Part shown: in pieces, positions 1 through 6,097 of the stretch
Layout of the letters: each line of letters opens with the position of its first letter
Position numbering within the stretch: the first letter of the stretch is position 1
Assembly: GCA_002389385.1 (NCBI GenBank)
Contig: DGOK01000144.1
Coordinates: 1 to 7,331, forward strand
Direction of reading: 5' to 3'
Length of the DNA: 7,331 nucleotides
From: Rhodospirillaceae bacterium UBA4468
GTDB taxonomy: Bacteria; Pseudomonadota; Alphaproteobacteria; Rhodospirillales; Casp-alpha2
Made by a program: the position numbers and the translations under genes
The notes under the pieces: model-generated
Database searches by the model: none
Told to the model about the DNA's origin: nothing
What the model saw: the letters and a program-made list of their open reading frames with translations, nothing else

Positions 1-252
1 AATCGCCAAACCAAGTACAATTGAAATAACGGTCTCAACACCTTCGTTGAAACCAAGTTGCGCTGCACCCCAACCTGTTAAAACAACAATACTAAATAAC
101 GAAATCGCGGGCCACCACATGCGCCCCCAAAGAGCCCAGATAAACGTGAAGACAAATGCTGGCCATGAAAAACCGTCTTTGACCAAAAGCATGTTCTGGT
201 CATTAGCACGACCGTGGTCGCGAAGAAGTACGGAATAAACTCGCATCGACAT
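1..252 (-). CDS. DUF2628 domain small membrane protein, N-terminal part (cut by window edge)
   Basis: The 84 visible residues begin MSMRVYSVLLRDHG and run off the left edge without a stop. A short polar N-terminus is followed by two hydrophobic stretches, at about residues 28-42 (FSWPAFVFTFIWALW) and 47-62, with a tryptophan-rich turn between them (GRMWWPA). This matches my recollection of the DUF2628 family, small inner-membrane proteins of unknown function often found within or beside alphaproteobacterial histidine genes. The gene follows hisB on the same strand after 27 bases, so co-transcription is likely. Two in-frame ATGs are possible, at 252 and 246. The first has a weak GGGG element five bases upstream and is preferred, but the choice is not firm. 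No function should be assumed from the his context. Confidence 0.72.
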   Translation of the reverse strand, partial: MSMRVYSVLLRDHGRANDQNMLLVKDGFSWPAFVFTFIWALWGRMWWPAISLFSIVVLTGWGAAQLGFNEGVETVISIVLGLAI

Positions 253-279
253 GCGGACCCCAAGGGTAAAGCGGGCGGG

Positions 280-867
280 TTAAAGTACGCCCTTGGTGGA
301 TGGAACTTCGTCGGCCTTGCGCGGATCAATCTCGATCGCATCGCGCAGTGCGCGTGCTAAGCCTTTGTAGCATGACTCAACAATATGGTGGTTGTTCTCA
401 CCATACAGATTGTCGACATGCAGCGTAATACCAGCACCTTGGGCAAAAGCCTGAAACCACTCTTTGAATAGCTCAGTATCCATATCGCCAAGTTTTGGTT
501 TAGAAAACTCAACACGCCAAATAAGATATGGCCGGTTAGATACGTCCATTGCGACACGACTTAACGTCTCATCCATGGGGATCAAAGCAGATGCATAACG
601 TGTAATGCCTTTGCGCTCACCCAGTGCCTGACTGACCGCTTCGCCGATAGCGATACCGGTATCTTCAGTCGTGTGGTGAAAATCAATGTGAAGGTCACCT
701 TTAGCCTTAACCGTCAGATCCATCAAACTATGGCGCGACAATTGCTCAAGCATATGGTCCAAAAACCCAATGCCCGTGGAAACATCATAGATTCCAGTCC
801 CATCAAGATCGACAGTCACTGAAATTTCTGTCTCTTTTGTTTTGCGTTCAACTGTGGCCGTGCGCAT
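280..867 (-). CDS. hisB: Imidazoleglycerol-phosphate dehydratase
   Basis: A 195-residue monofunctional IGPD of normal length. The enzyme dehydrates imidazole glycerol phosphate to imidazole acetol phosphate in cytoplasmic histidine biosynthesis. Two manganese-binding signature segments are clear: DFHHTTED at residues 62-69, followed by GEA at 75-77, and ENNHHIVE at 157-164. The conserved GFLDHML (34-40) and SRHS (44-47) segments add further metal and active-site histidines. There is no fused histidinol-phosphatase domain, unlike the bifunctional HisB of enterobacteria. The ATG at 867 is supported by a GAGGAGA ribosome binding site seven bases upstream. It is the first gene of a leftward unit, with the DUF2628 gene 27 bases downstream, and is transcribed divergently from hslVU. 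No missing residue or truncation is seen. Confidence 0.97.
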   Translation of the reverse strand: MRTATVERKTKETEISVTVDLDGTGIYDVSTGIGFLDHMLEQLSRHSLMDLTVKAKGDLHIDFHHTTEDTGIAIGEAVSQALGERKGITRYASALIPMDETLSRVAMDVSNRPYLIWRVEFSKPKLGDMDTELFKEWFQAFAQGAGITLHVDNLYGENNHHIVESCYKGLARALRDAIEIDPRKADEVPSTKGVL

Positions 868-874
868 CGCTTTT

Positions 875-881
875 TCTCCTC
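875..881 (-). promoter_or_regulatory. Ribosome binding site of hisB
   Basis: Read on the minus strand this is GAGGAGA, seven bases before the ATG at 867. It is a strong Shine-Dalgarno match and fixes the hisB start. Confidence 0.8.
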
Positions 882-945
882 ACAAAAATCGTAGTTCTTC
901 TAGCAGTTAATACCCTGTTTCACCAGCCCTGAGACACGATGGTTT

Positions 946-972
946 AGGGGAGGCGTCTTGACCACGCCCCCT
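946..972. promoter_or_regulatory. Imperfect inverted repeat in the hisB-hslV divergent region
   Basis: AGGGG (946-950) pairs with CCCCT (968-972) and GCGT (953-956) pairs with ACGC (964-967), with AG (951-952) bulged on one side and a seven-base loop CTTGACC. That gives nine base pairs, eight of them G-C or next to G-C. The loop coincides with the proposed -35 element of hslV. It could be a protein-binding dyad or chance G/C-rich sequence. There is no T-run on either side, so it does not look like an intrinsic terminator. Confidence 0.35.
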
Positions 973-987
973 GATCAGACCACATAT
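957..987 (+). promoter_or_regulatory. Candidate heat-shock (RpoH-type) promoter for hslVU
   Basis: CTTGAC at 957-962 is separated by 17 bases from CCACATAT at 980-987. The CTTG core of the -35 element and a CC-rich, AT-ending -10 element resemble sigma-32-dependent promoters, and hslVU is a classic RpoH target in proteobacteria. The transcript would start in the mid-990s, leaving a leader of about 40 bases. The -10 element is imperfect compared with the CCCAT-type consensus. A housekeeping promoter with good spacing was not seen in the same stretch. Confidence 0.45.
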
Positions 988-1022
988 GACTTCAAGGCAT
1001 TATCATTATCGCTGGGACGATT

Positions 1023-1028
1023 AAGGAA
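1023..1028 (+). promoter_or_regulatory. Ribosome binding site of hslV
   Basis: AAGGAA lies about six bases before the ATG at 1034. Together with the lack of any in-frame start codon nearer the catalytic threonine, it fixes the start of hslV and confirms its N-terminal extension. Confidence 0.65.
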
Positions 1029-1033
1029 ACCTC

Positions 1034-1585
1034 ATGAACGATCAACATTCGCTGCCTTCATGGCATGCCACGACAATTTTGTCGGTTCGAAAAGACGGCA
1101 AAGTTGTCATCGCCGGTGACGGGCAGGTTAGCCTTGGCGACACAGTGGTTAAAGCTAATGCAAAAAAGCTACGCCGGCTTGCTGATGGCAATGTTATTGC
1201 TGGTTTTGCAGGCGCGACTGCCGATGCTTTTACGTTATTTGAGCGCCTGGAAGGCAAGCTTGAACAGTATCCAGGCCAACTGCTTCGTTCCGCAGTTGAA
1301 CTTGCTAAAGACTGGCGCACAGACCGTTACCTCCGGAAACTCGAAGCCATGATGGCGGTTGCTGATAAAGATGTTTCTCTCATCCTTACGGGCAACGGCG
1401 ATGTACTCGAGCCCTCTGACGGTTTGATCGGCATCGGTTCTGGCGGAAATTACGCCCTTTCTGCCGCACGTGCCTTAATCGATATCGATGGCCTCGATAG
1501 CGAGGAAATTGCCCGCAGGTCCATGAAGGTCGCGGGCGACATCTGTGTTTATACCAATTCAAATGTGATCCTGGAGACGTTATGA
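1034..1585 (+). CDS. hslV: ATP-dependent protease subunit HslV (ClpQ)
   Basis: The 183-residue peptidase subunit of the HslVU (ClpQY) protease, a proteasome-beta-like threonine protease that assembles as a double hexamer in the cytoplasm and degrades proteins unfolded by HslU. The mature enzyme should start at Thr13 of the HATTILSVRK segment, equivalent to Thr1 in the N-terminal MTTIVSVRR of E. coli HslV. The first 12 residues (MNDQHSLPSWHA) are a leader to be removed. Family landmarks follow: VVIAGDGQVSLG, AGFAGATADAFTLFERLE, ELAKDWRTDRYLRKLEA, ITGNGDV-like LTGNGDV, IGIGSGGNYALSAARAL and GDICVYTN. The stop codon overlaps the ATG of hslU by four bases (ATGA), so the two are translationally coupled. 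Expression is probably heat-inducible from the promoter proposed at 957-987. Confidence 0.97.
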   Translation: MNDQHSLPSWHATTILSVRKDGKVVIAGDGQVSLGDTVVKANAKKLRRLADGNVIAGFAGATADAFTLFERLEGKLEQYPGQLLRSAVELAKDWRTDRYLRKLEAMMAVADKDVSLILTGNGDVLEPSDGLIGIGSGGNYALSAARALIDIDGLDSEEIARRSMKVAGDICVYTNSNVILETL

Positions 1586-2889
1586 CGAACTTTACACCCC
1601 GTGAAATTGTGTCCGAACTGGATCGTTATATTATTGGCCAACAGGAAGCAAAGAAGGCCGTAGCAATTGCGCTCCGTAATCGTTGGCGTCGTCAGCAACT
1701 TGGCGATGCGATGCGAGAAGAAGTTTTACCTAAGAATATTCTTATGGTCGGCCCTACTGGTGTCGGAAAAACAGAGATCGCGCGCCGCTTAGCAAAACTA
1801 ACGAACGCCCCTTTTATTAAGATAGAAGCCACAAAATTTACCGAAGTTGGTTACGTTGGACGCGATGTAGAACAAATCATCCGTGATTTGCTCGAAGCTG
1901 CGCTCCACATGAGCCGTGAGGAAAAGCGCAAACGGGTCGAAGCAAAAGCAGAGCTGAACGCTGAAAACCGCGTTATTGATGCTATGGTTGGCGATAAAGC
2001 AAGCAAAGAGACGAAAGAAAAGTTTCGCACCATGCTCCGTAATGGGGAGCTTCGTGATAAAGAAATTGAAATTGATGTGAGTGAGACGGGCGGCGGCATG
2101 CCAACGATGGAAATACCCGGTATGCCTGGTGCTCAAATGGGCATGCTCAACATGAGTGATATGCTTGGTAAGGCTTTTGGCCAACAAACCAAGAAAAAGA
2201 AAGTCACTGTTAAAGATTCATACCCAATTTTACTTCGTGAAGAAGCCGACAAGCTACTTGATGAAGATGATGTGCTTAAAACAGCGATCGAAAACGTTGA
2301 GAATAATGGCATCGTCTTTCTTGATGAGATCGATAAAATCACTGCACGTGCTGATAAGCAGGGCGCGGATGTTAGTCGTGAAGGCGTTCAACGCGACCTG
2401 TTGCCTTTGATTGAGGGCACAACAGTTTCAACAAAACATGGACCTGTTAAAACCGATCATATTTTATTTATCGCATCAGGTGCGTTCCATATCGCGAAAC
2501 CTGCCGACATGTTGCCCGAATTACAGGGGCGTTTGCCTATTCGGGTGAATTTGAACGCACTAACAAGAGATGACTTCGTTCGGATCTTAACGGAACCAGA
2601 AGCAAGCCTCGTCAAACAATACATCGCCCTTATGGGTGTCGAAGAGGTAAATATTACCTTCGAAGATGATGCCATTGCTGAAGTTGCAGACCTATCCGCT
2701 GAAATTAATCAAGGTGTTGAGAATATTGGTGCCCGACGTTTACATACCGTCATGGAAAAGCTGTTGGAAGAAATCAGCTTTACCGCTTCGGAGCGAGGCG
2801 GTGAGGACATCATAATTGATGCTGACTATGTCCGCAAACAGGTATCTGATCTTGCCCGGAATGCAGATGTGTCAAAATTCATACTTTAA
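1582..2889 (+). CDS. hslU: ATP-dependent protease ATPase subunit HslU (ClpY)
   Basis: A 435-residue AAA+ unfoldase, full length, that caps HslV, binds and unfolds substrates and threads them into the peptidase chamber. Visible elements in order are: the N-terminal TPREIVSELDRYIIGQ segment (5-20), Walker A GPTGVGKT (57-64), the substrate-gripping pore loop GYVG (90-93), the intermediate I-domain of about residues 105-225 with its glycine- and methionine-rich flexible stretch (170-195), Walker B IVFLDEID (244-251), the ELQGR arginine-finger region (313-317), the sensor-2 GARR (383-386) and the C-terminal tail SKFIL that inserts into HslV. A GGAG element five bases before the ATG supports the start, inside the end of hslV. 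No key residue is missing. Confidence 0.98.
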   Translation: MTNFTPREIVSELDRYIIGQQEAKKAVAIALRNRWRRQQLGDAMREEVLPKNILMVGPTGVGKTEIARRLAKLTNAPFIKIEATKFTEVGYVGRDVEQIIRDLLEAALHMSREEKRKRVEAKAELNAENRVIDAMVGDKASKETKEKFRTMLRNGELRDKEIEIDVSETGGGMPTMEIPGMPGAQMGMLNMSDMLGKAFGQQTKKKKVTVKDSYPILLREEADKLLDEDDVLKTAIENVENNGIVFLDEIDKITARADKQGADVSREGVQRDLLPLIEGTTVSTKHGPVKTDHILFIASGAFHIAKPADMLPELQGRLPIRVNLNALTRDDFVRILTEPEASLVKQYIALMGVEEVNITFEDDAIAEVADLSAEINQGVENIGARRLHTVMEKLLEEISFTASERGGEDIIIDADYVRKQVSDLARNADVSKFIL

Positions 2890-2908
2890 GATGAAACGCG
2901 AAGTATAA

Positions 2909-2933
2909 GCGTTAACTTGTTGAAAGTTAATGC
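2909..2933. terminator. Hairpin between convergent hslU and xre; possible terminator
   Basis: GCGTTAACTT (2909-2918) pairs with AAGTTAATGC (2924-2933) around the loop GTTGA, giving ten base pairs including one G-U. It lies 20 bases after the hslU stop and covers the last codons and stop of the xre gene on the other strand. There is no proper U-run on the plus side. On the minus side the following bases read TTATACTT, which is only moderately T-rich. It could work weakly in either direction, but the A/T-rich stem makes intrinsic termination uncertain. Confidence 0.4.
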
Positions 2934-3310
2934 GTTGGTCCGTCTGGCGTTGAGCCTATGCGCATACGAACTTCGGCAATGACCCAATCCAGCGTTTCCA
3001 CATCCATTTGTTCGATGTTCTCTGCCAATAGATTGGCGAGTTCCGTTGCCTTAGGATTGAGGCCAGCGGTATTGACTGTAATTTTTGGATGAGAAAGGGC
3101 TGCCAACTCCTTGATTTCCTCAGCTTCATCCCACATTAGCGTAAAATATCCAGCAATTTGTGCGACAAGCCCTGAGCTGGGTCGACCACGATGCCCATGT
3201 TCAAGAGCTGAGAAATATGCCGCAGATACACCAAGATCAGCTGCCATCTGCTTAAGGGTTAAGCCTTTAGCGCGCCTGTGTTCACGAACTTTTTTGCCAA
3301 ATGGTGTCAT
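2927..3310 (-). CDS. XRE-family helix-turn-helix transcriptional regulator
   Basis: A 127-residue protein with an N-terminal Cro/C1-type DNA-binding domain at about residues 4-60. The TLKQMAADLGVS segment (18-29) is the first helix of the helix-turn-helix, and AAYFSALEHGHRG (30-42) contains the recognition helix with the usual small-residue/ALE pattern. The remaining half (about 61-127) is charged, probably helical (ELANLLAENIEQMDVETLDWVIAEVR), and may mediate dimerisation. No ligand domain is recognised. The ATG at 3310 is chosen over an in-frame GTG at 3316 because AAGG stands seven bases before the ATG but almost touches the GTG. The gene lies 50 bases downstream of smr. An AT-rich dyad and extra half-sites lie directly in front of it, suggesting autoregulation. 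Its targets are unknown. Confidence 0.88.
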   Translation of the reverse strand: MTPFGKKVREHRRAKGLTLKQMAADLGVSAAYFSALEHGHRGRPSSGLVAQIAGYFTLMWDEAEEIKELAALSHPKITVNTAGLNPKATELANLLAENIEQMDVETLDWVIAEVRMRIGSTPDGPTH

Positions 3311-3317
3311 GTTCACA

Positions 3318-3321
3318 CCTT
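3318..3321 (-). promoter_or_regulatory. Ribosome binding site deciding the xre start
   Basis: AAGG on the minus strand sits seven bases before the ATG at 3310 and only one or two before the alternative GTG at 3316. This spacing favours the ATG. Confidence 0.5.
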
Positions 3322-3326
3322 AAGCT

Positions 3327-3347
3327 CATAAATATTAAGAATTTATG
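3327..3347. promoter_or_regulatory. Candidate operator: 7-base dyad in front of xre
   Basis: CATAAAT (3327-3333) and ATTTATG (3341-3347) are perfect inverted repeats separated by seven bases, so their centres are 14 bases apart. The dyad lies 17 bases before the xre start codon, where a bound repressor would block transcription or initiation. Symmetric half-sites of this size and spacing suit a dimeric Cro/C1-type regulator. Further ATTTAT copies lie just upstream of the gene. The region is AT-rich, so chance occurrence is a real alternative. Confidence 0.4.
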
Positions 3348-3372
3348 CCCATCCCATTATTTATGATTTATC
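3341..3372. repeat. Direct repeats of the ATTTATG half-site upstream of xre
   Basis: On the plus strand ATTTATG occurs at 3341-3347 and 3359-3365, and ATTTATC follows immediately at 3366-3372. With the inverted copy at 3327-3333 this makes four near-identical 7-mers in 46 bases. The last two overlap the end of the smr coding sequence (SKD codons and stop), so part of the similarity may come from coding sequence. Confidence 0.4.
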
Positions 3373-3951
3373 GCGGCGCCTTTTTATTCGGACATATAAT
3401 GCGCCGTTCCCGCCGTCTTTTGGGGCAGCATAAGAAAAGCCCGCAACCCATTGACGCATCGGCGTTTCATTAAACCACCCAGGAACGGCTTCTTTAAGAA
3501 TACCTGGGCGTCCACCCAGTCGATCGCCCTTGCCGGTAATAATAAGAACCGTTCGACGGCCCGTCTCATACCCCGTTTGCAAAAAACGACTTAAAGCCTG
3601 ATGCGCTTTGGTTTGCGTGTAACCGTGCAGATCTAATGTCCCTTCAATATCAAGTTTCCCGCGCTTTAGCTTTTGTGTTGTGCGGCGGTCCATTCCAGAC
3701 GTGTCCCCATGCGACATACTTGGGACAGATGGCTTGAATTGCTTTGAGGCCAATTGAGTAGGGGACGTTCTTGTCTTCTTAGGCTTTGAAGCCCTCTTAC
3801 GAATAGGCTCATTCAGCTCTAAAGTTTGATTCTGAGACGACACGGACATCAAATCCGTCTGAACGCGACGAACCGATTGAGTAACATGCTCCCAAAGTGC
3901 TTGGTCTTCCACGCTTAAGGCGCTGCGACGGGACCGTTTCTTATTTGCCAT
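3361..3951 (-). CDS. Smr/MutS C-terminal domain protein (putative nuclease)
   Basis: A 196-residue protein with a basic, probably disordered N-terminal half (about 1-95, rich in Lys, Arg, Ser and Thr, with RKRASKPKKTRTS at 51-63) and a C-terminal Smr domain. The signature LDLHG is at residues 106-110 and the glycine-rich TGKGD at 139-143, followed by GILKEAVPGWF (150-160). Smr domains in other proteins cut DNA or RNA, including E. coli SmrB, which cleaves mRNA at collided ribosomes. Which substrate this stand-alone protein uses cannot be read from the sequence. Its ATG lies one base after the lutC stop and has no good Shine-Dalgarno sequence, so translation probably depends on coupling to lutC. 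It is followed by the xre gene. The family call is firm and the role is not. Confidence 0.92.
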   Translation of the reverse strand: MANKKRSRRSALSVEDQALWEHVTQSVRRVQTDLMSVSSQNQTLELNEPIRKRASKPKKTRTSPTQLASKQFKPSVPSMSHGDTSGMDRRTTQKLKRGKLDIEGTLDLHGYTQTKAHQALSRFLQTGYETGRRTVLIITGKGDRLGGRPGILKEAVPGWFNETPMRQWVAGFSYAAPKDGGNGALYVRIKRRRDKS

Positions 3952-3952
3952 T

Positions 3953-4645
3953 TCACGTGGTGGCTTCAGAAATCACGAGAATATGTAAACGTTGCGGACC
4001 ATGTGCGCCGAGTAAAAGTGTTTGTTCTATATCCGCTGTCCTTGAAGGGCCTGTTATCCAGTTCACTGTGCGGGGCACCGTACCTTCACAACCTCGTTTG
4101 GTTTGTACGTCGCGAATACGCTCCCAAATCGCCTCATAATTCCCAGCAATTTCATGAGCGCGAACGACAACTATATGGTCGAGAGGCAAGAAATTTAAAG
4201 ACGTAGGTGTCTCAGGACCAGATGTCATCACCAGGGTGCCTGTTTCTGCAACACCGCCAAAAGCCATACTCACAGATACGCCATCATCACCAGCACCGCG
4301 ACCTTCTTCGATCATCAACGACGTATTTACATCCCAATCCAAAGAAGCGATGTCTTTATGAGGCGCGATTTTAACTTTTGCAGGCAATTGGTGCGTTCTC
4401 AAATATTCACTTACGGCTGCTGGAATTTCATCAAAGTGCATAAGTTCAACAATTGAAGCGTTCACCCGGGAAGCTTCTTGGCAAAAAAGCGCAATCCGTT
4501 GATCCTGATTTAATTCACCCCGCTGCGGAATAAGGTTTTTTTGATGCGCTTGAAGGCGGTTCTGGATTGCTTGTTTGCTTTCAAGATCATTTGGTCGATC
4601 TAGATTTGATTTAATCTTGCCAAGAATTGCGTCGCGGCCACTCAT
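3953..4645 (-). CDS. lutC: LutC/YkgG-family lactate utilisation protein
   Basis: A 230-residue LUD-domain protein, normal in length for LutC. In B. subtilis, LutA, LutB and LutC are together required for oxidation of L-lactate to pyruvate. LutC has no iron-sulfur motif and its exact contribution is unclear. Conserved LUD segments include AFGGVAETGTLVMTSG (128-143), FLPLDHIVVV (152-161) and the C-terminal ITGPSRTADIE (197-207) with LGAHGPQRLHILVI (212-225). The ATG overlaps the lutB stop by four bases (ATGA) and has a strong GAGGTGG ribosome binding site six bases upstream. It is followed by smr after a single base. The order lutA-lutB-lutC is the classical operon order. Confidence 0.95.
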   Translation of the reverse strand: MSGRDAILGKIKSNLDRPNDLESKQAIQNRLQAHQKNLIPQRGELNQDQRIALFCQEASRVNASIVELMHFDEIPAAVSEYLRTHQLPAKVKIAPHKDIASLDWDVNTSLMIEEGRGAGDDGVSVSMAFGGVAETGTLVMTSGPETPTSLNFLPLDHIVVVRAHEIAGNYEAIWERIRDVQTKRGCEGTVPRTVNWITGPSRTADIEQTLLLGAHGPQRLHILVISEATT

Positions 4646-6096
4646 TTTCTACCACCTCGGCGAATAAGCTCTCCGCTTTGATCCCCGCGTGCGCCATTAT
4701 GGTACTGACTTAAAAATGTATCACCTGTAGGGGCGGCAAGATCTCGCTTCGATGTCCAGCCTTTAGCAAAAGGCAAAGATTTAAATCGTCCGCGAAATCC
4801 TATTTGACCCAAAATCGCGACACTCATATTCATTGCTAATCTATAAATTCTTGGTCTTTTCACCAACCAAACCCAGCTTTTCAATGCCCAACGCGCTCTT
4901 GTTGAGCCCAATTCAGCTTTAAACTGCCTTTCGCGCCATCGTCGCAGCATTTTTGGCAACGGAATTCGCATCGGACAGACGCTTTCACACTTTCCGCACA
5001 ATGTTGACGCATGAGGCAAGTGTTGTGCTTCTTCCATGCCAATAAGGTTTGGTATCAATACCGCACCCATTGGCCCCGAATATACCCAACCATAAGCATG
5101 CCCACCCACTGATTTATAAACTGGGCAATGATTCAAACACGCGCCACAACGAATACACCGCAACATTTCATGGAATTCACTGCCAATCATGTCAGTTCGG
5201 CCATTATCAAGGAGCACGACATGGTATTCTTCAGGACCATCCAGATCATTTAGCTGGCGCGGGCCCGTACAGAACGTCGTGTATACTGAAATATCCTGGC
5301 CTGTCGCTGATCGGGCAAGAACACGGAGGATCGTCGTTGCATCTTCGAGCGTCGGCACGATTTTTTCGATACTTGCGATAACAATATGAACTCGGGGCAG
5401 ATTATTCGTAAGGTCAGCATTGCCCTCATTGGTCACAAGAACATTTGTGCCTGTTTCAGCAATCAACATATTTGCGCCAGTTAGGCCTACATCCGCACTC
5501 AGAAACTTTGTTCTTAATTTTGCACGCGCCTCTTCAAGCAAAGCACGCGGCTCATCTAAAGGGCGGTCTTTTTCTAGGTCGGTGTGCGCATCTCGAAATG
5601 TATCCGCAACCTGCTCTTTAGAAAGATGGATTGCCGGCGCAATGATATGACTAGGCGGCTCGTCACGAAGCTGAATAATGTACTCACCTAAATCAGTCTC
5701 AACGGGTTCAATCCCATTTTCCTCAAGAAAATCATTCACTGCGATCTCTTCGCTGATCATCGATTTACTTTTGGTGACGGTTTTCGCGTTGGCGTTCTGA
5801 CATATTTTCAGAATTGTTTCGCGCGCGTCTTCTGCGGTCTGACACCAATGCACGTGCCCGCCGCTCTCAACCACTTTCTTTTCATACGCTTCAAGATAAA
5901 GGTCTAGGTTTTCAAGCACATGCGTTTTGATGTCACGCGCCTCATCGCGAAGATCTTCAAATTCTGGCAGCCTGGCCGCAGCTTCTAATCTCTGGATTGG
6001 AAATCCATCCGTAAGCTTTGCAAGCGCTGCCTGAAGCGGATCATCCTGCAATGCATCTTTTGCATTTTGTGTAAAATTTGGGGATGTCGATTGCAT
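4642..6096 (-). CDS. lutB: LutB-family iron-sulfur lactate utilisation protein
   Basis: A 484-residue protein combining an N-terminal LUD domain (about 60-300, with GLTGANMLIAETGT at 204-217 and LVTNEGNADL at 220-229), a ferredoxin-like iron-sulfur segment and a C-terminal LutB-specific tail (about 385-484). The cluster ligands are CIRCGACLNHCP (Cys314, 317, 320, 324) and CGKCESVCP (Cys367, 370, 374). Seven cysteines are visible, with the three-cysteine second motif as I remember it for the family. It probably carries electrons from lactate towards the respiratory chain at the cytoplasmic side of the membrane. The ATG at 6096 is chosen over an upstream in-frame ATG at 6135, which would overlap lutA by 38 bases and lacks a ribosome binding site. 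From 6096 the gap to the lutA stop is one base, and MQSTSPNF fits homologues I recall. Confidence 0.95.
   Translation of the reverse strand: MQSTSPNFTQNAKDALQDDPLQAALAKLTDGFPIQRLEAAARLPEFEDLRDEARDIKTHVLENLDLYLEAYEKKVVESGGHVHWCQTAEDARETILKICQNANAKTVTKSKSMISEEIAVNDFLEENGIEPVETDLGEYIIQLRDEPPSHIIAPAIHLSKEQVADTFRDAHTDLEKDRPLDEPRALLEEARAKLRTKFLSADVGLTGANMLIAETGTNVLVTNEGNADLTNNLPRVHIVIASIEKIVPTLEDATTILRVLARSATGQDISVYTTFCTGPRQLNDLDGPEEYHVVLLDNGRTDMIGSEFHEMLRCIRCGACLNHCPVYKSVGGHAYGWVYSGPMGAVLIPNLIGMEEAQHLPHASTLCGKCESVCPMRIPLPKMLRRWRERQFKAELGSTRARWALKSWVWLVKRPRIYRLAMNMSVAILGQIGFRGRFKSLPFAKGWTSKRDLAAPTGDTFLSQYHNGARGDQSGELIRRGGRK
4652..4658 (-). promoter_or_regulatory. Ribosome binding site of lutC inside lutB
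   Basis: GAGGTGG on the minus strand lies six bases before the lutC ATG, within the last codons of lutB. It is the strongest Shine-Dalgarno element in the lut-smr unit, since lutA, lutB and smr lack a clear one. Confidence 0.7.
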
Positions 6097-6097
6097 A

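Noticed and set aside
139..192. Possible broken gene at the left edge
   Set aside because: The minus-strand frame is continuous from 252 to base 1 without stop or frameshift. It is only cut by the window boundary.
47..341. Small open frames on both strands over the DUF2628/hisB junction
   Set aside because: They overlap the DUF2628 frame, which reads as a coherent membrane protein, or the end of hisB in another frame.
1798..2187. Long open frame (129 codons) on the strand opposite hslU
   Set aside because: It lies entirely inside a perfectly conserved AAA+ coding sequence, and its translation is rich in Cys, His and Phe with no recognisable domain. It is a shadow frame.
3311..3316. GTG start for xre at 3316
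   Set aside because: The AAGG element is too close to the GTG and correctly spaced for the ATG at 3310.
3361..3951. Smr gene as part of a lactate or toxin-antitoxin system together with xre
   Set aside because: The Smr-domain protein and the XRE regulator resemble housekeeping alphaproteobacterial genes, are separated by 50 bases and do not match any toxin-antitoxin family I know. Adjacency alone is not enough.
5049..5381. 110-codon plus-strand open frame opposite lutB
   Set aside because: It covers the iron-sulfur and LUD coding region of lutB on the other strand, has no ribosome binding site pattern and no recognisable protein.
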